A DNA stretch of 37,573 nt from DATFES01 sp035457725 (GTDB lineage Bacteria > Pseudomonadota > Alphaproteobacteria > CACIAM-22H2). Where the stretch lies: positions 1 through 37,573 of the forward strand of contig DATIBC010000040.1 in the NCBI GenBank assembly GCA_035457725.1. Reading direction: 5' to 3'. Below, in pieces: positions 32,035 to 37,573 of this stretch. Both the position numbers and the translations under genes were made by a program. The notes under the pieces are model-generated. The model saw only the letters and a program-made list of their open reading frames with translations, ran no database searches and was not told the origin of the DNA. Numbering within the stretch: the first letter of the stretch is position 1; every line of letters begins with the position of its first letter.

Positions 32035-32847
32035 ATGGCCGTCAGCAGCAATCTTGAGCGGTTGATCGAAGCCGCCGCGCCTTATTGGGCGGGCGAGGCC
32101 GAGGTGTTCACCACATACTGGGAGTGCGAAAAACGCACGCGCGAAACCGATCGCCGATGGCTGATGCTACAGTGTTCGAAGGAAATCTGGGGATCGGGTC
32201 TGGCGCCGCTCGACAAGGGAATATTTCTCGGGCCGGCCGAGGAGCTGATCGCGGCATTCCCGAAAATCGACACCGAGATCGACCGCCATGCCGTGCTCGA
32301 TATCGCCGAGGGGCTGTGGGCGGAGTTCGCGCATTACTGCGCTTTCGCTGACGCCCATGATGCATTGGCGCTTCCAGGCGAGCCGAAGATCAATCCGCGA
32401 GCGGTCAAGATCGGCTGGCCCGAAGATCTGGCGCTCGCCACGCTGCGCCTCAGGCACCGCGAATCGAACCAGAAGCTCGGCAAACGCGCCACGTCGTTCA
32501 CCGAGGGTGGGTACTGCACGCTGTTCTCCGAGGGGATGAAACTGAAGGAGAGGGCGACCGGACGGCACGGGCGCGCCAACGCGCTGATCGCCGAGGCTTG
32601 CGCCAAGGTCTACGAAGACGAATTCGCCCACATGCTAAAGGGCATCATCGGGCTCGATGCGGAGGGGCTGACACCAGGAGAATGGACGTTGCTCGAAGAC
32701 ATGTCGGTGGATCAGCTTCGCCATCGCATCGTCATGCGCAACGCCCAGTTCAGCTATCCGCTGGCCGAAACAAGACTCAAGGAGCTCATGGCGGGAAAAG
32801 CGCGCCCGCTGGCCTTCGACTACGAAAAGGCGGCGCTGGCGGCGTAG
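32035..32847 (+). CDS. Ferritin-like di-iron protein of unknown function
   Basis: A 270-residue soluble helical protein that I cannot place in a named family. Two ExxH motifs have the same residues: E97-F-A-H100 (AEFAHYC) and E196-F-A-H199 (YEDEFAHM). E166 lies 30 residues before the second, as in the E-x~30-ExxH half-sites of ferritin-like di-iron carboxylate proteins. The first half-site's extra carboxylate is less certain; several Glu occur at 20-75. GGAGG precedes the ATG at 32035. It lies 48 bases after the TRAP permease gene and is probably in that operon, so it may be a di-iron oxygenase or oxidase acting on the imported substrate. Activity is unproven. Confidence 0.6.
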   Translation: MAVSSNLERLIEAAAPYWAGEAEVFTTYWECEKRTRETDRRWLMLQCSKEIWGSGLAPLDKGIFLGPAEELIAAFPKIDTEIDRHAVLDIAEGLWAEFAHYCAFADAHDALALPGEPKINPRAVKIGWPEDLALATLRLRHRESNQKLGKRATSFTEGGYCTLFSEGMKLKERATGRHGRANALIAEACAKVYEDEFAHMLKGIIGLDAEGLTPGEWTLLEDMSVDQLRHRIVMRNAQFSYPLAETRLKELMAGKARPLAFDYEKAALAA

Positions 32848-32887
32848 CGCGCGGATCGTCCACGTTCCGCCGCGTCGTTCGGCGGGC

Positions 32888-35680
32888 TCAAGACGCGGGG
32901 CGCCGCGCTTCGGCCAGGAACTCGCGCGTCATCGCTACCGCGTCGGCGAGGCCAATGCGCTGGATTTCGACACCTGGCGGGAACGCGCTCGCGAGCCGCG
33001 AGGGCAGCCGGGAGTCGAGCAAGACGAACACGCCAATGTCGTCGGCGCGCCGCACCAGCCGTCCGAATGCCTGCTTGAGACGCAACCGGGCGATCGCATC
33101 GTCGTAAGCCGCCCCGCCGAACGCCGCCTTGCGCGCCTTGTGTAGGATATCCGGTCTGGGCCACGGCACGCGGTCGAAGACGATGAGCCGCAGGCTGCGG
33201 CCCGGTACGTCGACGCCGTCGCGCACCGCGTCGGTGCCGAGCAGACAGGCGTCCAGCTCGGCGCGGAAGATGTCGATGAGCGTTCCGGTGTCGAGGCCGT
33301 CGACGTGCTGGGCGTAAAGCGGCAGCCCGGCCGCCTCGAGCGGCGAGGCAATGCGCGCGTGGACGGCCCGCAGCCGGTTGATGGCGGTGAACAGCCCGAG
33401 CGCACCGCCGCCCGCGGCGAGAAACAACTCGCGATATGCGCCGGCGATGGCCGCCGTGTCGTCGCGCTTGACGTCGCGCACGACGATCACGCGCGTCTGG
33501 CGCGGGTAGTCGAACGGCGAGGGCACGCTCGCGCGCATGCGTTGCGGCAGATGACGTGCGCCGGTGCGCGCCTCCGCCGCCAGCCACGCCGCCTCGGCGT
33601 CGCCTGCCTCGATGCCGTCGGTCAGCGTCGCCGAGGTGATCAGAAGGCCGTGCGCCGGTCGGCCGACGGTCTCGGCGAAGGGCGCCGTCGGATCGACCCA
33701 GTGCCGATGCATGCCGACGTCGGCGTCGCGACCATCGATACGTTCGACGGCGAACCAGTCGACCAATTCGGGCGGCGTATCGTGGGCCAGCGAGCGCAGC
33801 ATGGCGCGCCAGCCGGGAAGCATCGATTCGGCGCGCCGGCGCAGGCCGCGCGCCACGGCCTCGATACGCGTGCGCGTCGCGGTATCGAGAGTTGCCGCCT
33901 CGCGGTCGATCCGCTCGAGCAGTCGCCGCGTCAGTTCGGAAAGCGGCTCGATGAGCCGTGCCAGCGCCGCGTCGAGACGCTGGCCCGCGTCGATCAGGCC
34001 ATCGACCGGCGGCCGAGCTTCGGTTTCGAGCGAGTATCCCTCTTCGACGTCTTGCGCCCGGGCATACACCTGGCGGCGGACATGGGCGAGAAAGGTCTCG
34101 GTCGGGCCGCTCGGCTTGCTGCCGGCGAGGCGCGCCAGCCACGATTCGCCCGGCAGCGCCCGCGCCGCGCGCTGCGCCGCCTCGAGCGCTGCCGTGGCGT
34201 GTTCGTCGGGCGCGGCGAGATCGCCGGCCCGCGCCGCCAAACCGCGGGCGCGCGATCGGCCGCTGCCTTCGTTGCCGAGCACCCAGCGGCGCAGGTCATA
34301 CGCCTCCTGTCCGGTGAGGGCGGCTGAAAATGCGCTGTCGGCGGCGGCGAACACATGGTGGCCTTCGTCGAAGACGTAGCGCGTCGGCGCGTACGAATCC
34401 TCGAGACCGCCGAGGCCGCCATTGGCGAGCGCCGCCTGGACCATGACCAGGGCATGATTGGCGATGACGATGTGGGCGCGCCGGGCGCGGCGCACGCTCT
34501 TTTCGATGAAGCAGCGATGATAGTGCGGGCAGGCGGAGTAGATGCACTCGCCGCGGCGATCGGCGAGTCCGCGCGTGCGCGCGCGGCCGACGAGGTCGGC
34601 GAGCCAGGCCGGAAAGTCGCCGCCCACCATGTCGCCATCGCGGCTCGCGGCGGCCCAGCGCGCCATCAGCCCTAGCGCCGGAAGGTCCTGCGGCCGCGAC
34701 GCGGTCGCCGTCACCGCCTCCTCGAAATTGAGCAGGCAAAGATAATTCTCGCGCCCCTTGCGGATGACGACGCGGCGCGTCTTGAGATCGGAATCGTCGT
34801 AGAGGCGGTCGAGCTCGCGGTCGATCTGATGCTGCAGGTTGCGCGTGAACGTCGAAATCCACACCGGCCCCTGGTTCTTCTCCGCCCATACGGTCGCCGG
34901 AGCGAGATATCCCAGCGTCTTGCCGACGCCGGTGCCGGCCTCGGCCAGGATCAGTCGCGGCGTATCGGGGGCCTCGCGCGGCAAGAAGGCGGCGCTTGCC
35001 GCCGAAGCGTAGTCGGCTTGCTGCGGCCGCGCTTCGGACGATTCGCCGAGCAATTGGGCCAGGCGCGCGCGCGCCTCGACCGGCTCGACGGGCGCGTTCC
35101 CCGCTGGCGGCTCGGGGGCGTGCTCGGACCATTCGGCGAGCGTGCGCCACACCTCGAGCGCCGTGCGCGAGGTCGCCTGCTGAAATGCGTCCGGTGCGTC
35201 GCCGAGCGCCGCGAGCACGCTTGGACCCCAGCGCCAGCCGCCGCGCGCCATCGTCCGGGCGAGCGCGACGAGATCGCCAGCGCCGGTGCGAGGCGTCGCA
35301 GCGAGCTCAGCGATGAGCTGTTCAGCCGCGCGGCGCACGGCGAGCGCTTCCTCGGCGAGCGTCGTCGGAGCGGCGAGGCCAAGTATCGCGGCGAGTCCGC
35401 GCGGCGTGGGCAGCACGAAATTCGCCGGCCGCGCGAAGGCGAACAGCTCGAGCACATCGTAGGCCGCGAAGCGCTCGGCCCGCAGACGCCGCGCATTCGC
35501 CGGCGCGTGAACAAGAAGCGGCGGCGTCTCGCGCGCCCGCTGGGTGGCGTCGGCAAGCGAGAGTTCGGCGATCTCTCCTTCGGGCGACAGCCACACAGCG
35601 TGCGCCACACCGGCGACCAGCGTCGGCGCTTCGGGCAATGCCGCGCGACGCGGAGGAGGGAAGGGAACGACGACGGCCAT
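32888..35680 (-). CDS. DinG/XPD-like superfamily 2 ATP-dependent helicase
   Basis: A 930-residue helicase. Residues 1 to about 235 are an Ala/Arg-rich N-terminal extension absent from Escherichia coli DinG. Then come Walker A AGTGVGKT (K254), an Fe-S domain with C315, C379, C384 and C390 (CIYSACPHYHRC), and the DEAH-type box DEGHH (438-442). C-terminal motifs are LLITSATLTDG, LFTAINRL and motif VI QAFGRLVRR. DinG-type enzymes unwind DNA 5' to 3' and remove D-loops and R-loops; the Fe-S cluster is needed for this. It is convergent with the ferritin-like gene, 40 bases away. Substrates are inferred from the family. Confidence 0.9.
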   Translation of the reverse strand: MAVVVPFPPPRRAALPEAPTLVAGVAHAVWLSPEGEIAELSLADATQRARETPPLLVHAPANARRLRAERFAAYDVLELFAFARPANFVLPTPRGLAAILGLAAPTTLAEEALAVRRAAEQLIAELAATPRTGAGDLVALARTMARGGWRWGPSVLAALGDAPDAFQQATSRTALEVWRTLAEWSEHAPEPPAGNAPVEPVEARARLAQLLGESSEARPQQADYASAASAAFLPREAPDTPRLILAEAGTGVGKTLGYLAPATVWAEKNQGPVWISTFTRNLQHQIDRELDRLYDDSDLKTRRVVIRKGRENYLCLLNFEEAVTATASRPQDLPALGLMARWAAASRDGDMVGGDFPAWLADLVGRARTRGLADRRGECIYSACPHYHRCFIEKSVRRARRAHIVIANHALVMVQAALANGGLGGLEDSYAPTRYVFDEGHHVFAAADSAFSAALTGQEAYDLRRWVLGNEGSGRSRARGLAARAGDLAAPDEHATAALEAAQRAARALPGESWLARLAGSKPSGPTETFLAHVRRQVYARAQDVEEGYSLETEARPPVDGLIDAGQRLDAALARLIEPLSELTRRLLERIDREAATLDTATRTRIEAVARGLRRRAESMLPGWRAMLRSLAHDTPPELVDWFAVERIDGRDADVGMHRHWVDPTAPFAETVGRPAHGLLITSATLTDGIEAGDAEAAWLAAEARTGARHLPQRMRASVPSPFDYPRQTRVIVVRDVKRDDTAAIAGAYRELFLAAGGGALGLFTAINRLRAVHARIASPLEAAGLPLYAQHVDGLDTGTLIDIFRAELDACLLGTDAVRDGVDVPGRSLRLIVFDRVPWPRPDILHKARKAAFGGAAYDDAIARLRLKQAFGRLVRRADDIGVFVLLDSRLPSRLASAFPPGVEIQRIGLADAVAMTREFLAEARRPAS

Positions 35681-35751
35681 TGTCGATGCCGACTATACGA
35701 GTCGCGGCGGCCCCACGCCAACGCGACGACGTCGCGGTTCACGCCAACGAA

Positions 35752-36405
35752 TTACCGCTCGCCCGAATGATCGTAGGGGAGGTCGCTAAGGAACGCATCC
35801 GCGACCTCGGCAAAACAGACGTTTTGGCAATAGTCGCTGGCGCAGAATCTGTGGTACCCCGGCTCCGCCGGCCGGTCGTAATCGCCGCCGTATTGGCCAA
35901 TTCCCAGGTTCGACCAGCGCAGCGCGTAATTGCCCCCGACGATGCTCCGCCAGCCGCCGATCTTCTCGTCGAGGACGGTGACGTAATCCCACGCCGGTCC
36001 GCGATCCGCGCGCTCGTCGGTGAGCAGATGGGCGACCTTGTCGATATCGTGGTTCACGCCGTCGAGATCGGCGATTTCGACCCATTCGCCGTGATCGCGC
36101 CGATAGATCGGAGTCATCTCGCCGCAGGTGCCGCCGAAGCAAATGTGGGCAAAACGAACGATCAACTCGTACATGCCGTCATCGTCGAGATCGGCGCGGC
36201 CGACCAGAAAATTCTCGAACGTCAGGTCCTCTCCAGGGCAGTCGAGCCGCGCCTGGATGAGCAATTGCTCGAGGAGTTCGCGCTCTGTGCCGACATCGCC
36301 GAGTCGCATTGGAACGACCAGCGGCTCGGCGCGGCTGTCCGTGTTGGCCGCCGCCACGAGCGACACGGCGAACAGCAACGTGCGCCAGGCGCGGCGGCGC
36401 GTCAT
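35752..36405 (-). CDS. Secreted protein of unknown function, tandem paralogue A
   Basis: A 217-residue exported protein. The signal peptide MTRRRAWRTLLFAVSLVAAA runs to about SRA|EP (residue 26). The mature part has LVGRADLDDDGMYELIVRF (about 67-85), an Asp-rich loop like FG-GAP/VCBS or EF-hand-type calcium sites. Paired cysteines C89 and C94 (CFGGTC) and a C-terminal cluster (CASDYCQNVC) suggest disulfides. The end, LPYDHSGER, is identical to that of paralogue B. The ATG at 36405 overlaps the paralogue B stop as ATGA, so the two are translationally coupled, B first. No known family comes to mind. Confidence 0.75.
   Translation of the reverse strand: MTRRRAWRTLLFAVSLVAAANTDSRAEPLVVPMRLGDVGTERELLEQLLIQARLDCPGEDLTFENFLVGRADLDDDGMYELIVRFAHICFGGTCGEMTPIYRRDHGEWVEIADLDGVNHDIDKVAHLLTDERADRGPAWDYVTVLDEKIGGWRSIVGGNYALRWSNLGIGQYGGDYDRPAEPGYHRFCASDYCQNVCFAEVADAFLSDLPYDHSGER
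35756..35781. repeat. 26-base direct repeat, copy 1 (second copy 36406-36431)
   Basis: The 26 bases at 35756-35781 are identical to 36406-36431. Each encodes the shared C-terminus LPYDHSGER of the two tandem paralogues. Identity with no synonymous change, in genes that differ a lot elsewhere, suggests recent gene conversion or selection on the DNA or RNA itself. Confidence 0.85.
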
Positions 36406-37046
36406 CGCTCGCCCGAATGATCGTAGGGGAGTTCGCGCTGAAGGCCATCGAGACTCGCGTCGTGACAGACGCGGCATCGTTCGGTTATGCAGTACGTCAC
36501 GTATCCCGGTCGCGCCGGCCGATTATAATCGCCGCCCAATTCGCCGATTCCAAGGTTGGACCAACGCGACGCTTCCTCGCCGGCAAGGACGGTTCGCCAG
36601 CCGCCGATAGTCTCGTCGAGAACGATGACGTATTCCCGCGGCCACGGCATGTCGGGCTCGTCGGTCAGCAGATGGGCGATTGCGTCGATATCAGCATTGG
36701 CGCCGTTAAGGTCGTCGATTTGGACCCACTTGCCATTGTGGAATTGATATACAGGCGTCGCGTGATAGCAGCTTCCGCCGAAGCAGGAGTCAAAGATCGA
36801 AACGATCAGCTCGTATTGGTCGTCGTCGTTGAGATCAACCCGTCCCACCTGAAAAAGATCCAGGTTAAGTTCATGGCCCGGGCAATCCTTCCGGGCCTGA
36901 ACTAGCAGTTCCTCCAGGAACGCGCGCTCGGTGCCGACATCGCCGCGCCGCAAGGGAACGATCAGCGGCTCGGCGCGGCTCGCCGCGCTCATCGCGGCGA
37001 GCAGCGATAGGGCGATCAGAAATCGCGCCGAATGCGGGCGCCTCAT
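36402..37046 (-). CDS. Secreted protein of unknown function, tandem paralogue B
   Basis: A 214-residue exported protein homologous to paralogue A. The signal peptide (MRRPHSARFLIALSLLAAMS) is followed by AEPLIVPLRRGDVGTER, and paralogue A has the near-identical AEPLVVPMRLGDVGTER. The Asp loop is VGRVDLNDDDQYELIVS (about 68-83). Cysteines at 88 and 93 match A. Unlike A, the C-terminus has CRVCH at 191-195, a CxxCH heme-c-type motif, which may be real or chance. I chose the ATG at 37046, which places the signal peptide at the N-terminus; a start at 37076 would add ten polar residues. Function unknown. Confidence 0.75.
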   Translation of the reverse strand: MRRPHSARFLIALSLLAAMSAASRAEPLIVPLRRGDVGTERAFLEELLVQARKDCPGHELNLDLFQVGRVDLNDDDQYELIVSIFDSCFGGSCYHATPVYQFHNGKWVQIDDLNGANADIDAIAHLLTDEPDMPWPREYVIVLDETIGGWRTVLAGEEASRWSNLGIGELGGDYNRPARPGYVTYCITERCRVCHDASLDGLQRELPYDHSGER

Positions 37047-37075
37047 TGATCGTGATTGCCCGTTTGAATACGTCA

Positions 37076-37573
37076 TTATCGCTGCACGCGATACGGCTTG
37101 TTGCGAAACGTTCGCAAACGGGTTTCGACCTGCTTGAAGGTCTTGCGCCGTTCTTCTGTGAGTGTCGAAAAATCCGATCGCCAGCCGGTGCGTTGTTGGT
37201 GCGCCAGATACTGGCGGACCGTCGGCGCGCCATGGCGATGCGCTGCGCCTGCGAGGCCCGCTTCAGTGATTATGAAGTTTGCCTCCATGCCGGCAATCGA
37301 CCGGCCGATGAAGCTCTTCGAGCCGTTCTGGAGGAGCTGCCGGTCGTTGTCGGAGAGATAGTCGGAGAGCGCCCGCTCCTGCGCCTCGGGATCGGCCAGG
37401 AAGTCTTGGTCAGATCGAATCCCGTACTTACCCGTCCATCGGCCATCCGGAGTCTTCATGCCAGCGGCCTTCAAGGCGACATCCGTCATCTGATATCGGC
37501 CAAGGGCGCCGCTCGGGTTGTGCTGCTGGTAACCGTGGTTCTTGTGCTCGGCCGAGCGTTCGGCCTCGGCGAT
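37076..37573 (-). CDS. Lysozyme/transglycosylase-like protein, C-terminal part (cut by window edge)
   Basis: The minus-strand frame is open from the window edge to the stop at 37076, giving 165 visible residues with no start, so the ATG at 37489 is internal. The visible part includes HGYQQHNPSGALGRYQMTD, where GxxGRYQ recalls lysozyme-like transglycosylase domains. It continues WTGKYGIRSDQDFLADPEAQ and ALSDYLSDNDRQLL. These blocks resemble peptidoglycan-hydrolase-type domains seen in secreted proteins. The catalytic Glu would lie upstream, outside the window. It ends 29 bases before the start of paralogue B on the same strand, so an operon is likely. Confidence 0.65.
   Translation of the reverse strand: MAEAERSAEHKNHGYQQHNPSGALGRYQMTDVALKAAGMKTPDGRWTGKYGIRSDQDFLADPEAQERALSDYLSDNDRQLLQNGSKSFIGRSIAGMEANFIITEAGLAGAAHRHGAPTVRQYLAHQQRTGWRSDFSTLTEERRKTFKQVETRLRTFRNKPYRVQR

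Noticed and set aside
30015..32057. 680-residue plus-strand frame overlapping the TRAP permease
   Set aside because: Arg-rich out-of-frame translation of the same DNA; the 30064 frame has all TRAP hallmarks and membrane segments.
33305..35770. Long plus-strand open frames opposite the helicase
   Set aside because: They lack any motif, while the minus strand carries Walker A, Fe-S cysteines, DEGHH and motif VI.

Overview
The window is high-GC DNA with tightly packed operons, many 4-base start/stop overlaps and several GTG/TTG starts. Usg, a COX15-type heme A synthase, a CIRCE plus RpoH-like promoter ahead of groESL, and TAXI-TRAP and Liv-type transporters together suggest an aerobic alphaproteobacterium. 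I cannot name the genus. I see no tRNA, rRNA, CRISPR array or intact insertion sequence, and no stretch over 300 bases lacks a gene.

Layout. (1) 1-2465: zinc uptake, with znuA (5' part only) divergent from zur-znuC-znuB and a Zur-box-like palindrome between them. (2) 2363-3487, minus strand: heme A synthase ctaA, overlapping the znuB 3' end. (3) 3603-19858: a long plus-strand locus that I read as nicotinate catabolism through 6-hydroxynicotinate. It holds a MarR regulator, a 1167-residue NfnAB-like flavin/Fe-S oxidoreductase, a two-gene molybdenum hydroxylase with its [2Fe-2S] and Mo subunits fused, a 6-hydroxynicotinate reductase, a UPF0280 protein, two tandem PF06684 (DUF1185) proteins and a Liv-type ABC importer. 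(4) 19948-20796: a secreted IalB-like protein. (5) 20892-23310, minus strand: usg, enamidase and a nitrilase-superfamily amidase; the last two supply the ring-opening steps. (6) 23498-26298: groES-groEL with a strong terminator, then a second MarR gene with its own palindrome. (7) 26332-27830: a TerB-like protein and a frameshifted AEC transporter. (8) 27959-32847: a 4,5-dihydroxyphthalate-decarboxylase-like protein, a TAXI binding protein, a fused TRAP permease and a ferritin-like di-iron protein. (9) 32888-37573, minus strand: a DinG-like helicase, two tandem secreted paralogues and a lysozyme-like protein cut by the window edge.

How it fits together. The importer would bring in the substrate and the Mo hydroxylase would make 6-hydroxynicotinate. 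The Hnr-like enzyme would reduce this to 1,4,5,6-tetrahydro-6-oxonicotinate, and enamidase would open the ring to 2-formylglutarate. In the anaerobe Eubacterium barkeri the reductase uses reduced ferredoxin. Here no ferredoxin gene is visible, but a fused Nfn-like flavoprotein sits in the same locus. The most interesting hypothesis is that it supplies the low-potential electrons, possibly by bifurcation, in an aerobe. Promoters ahead of the MarR gene and of the Mo hydroxylase carry related operator-like sequences, as expected for one regulon.
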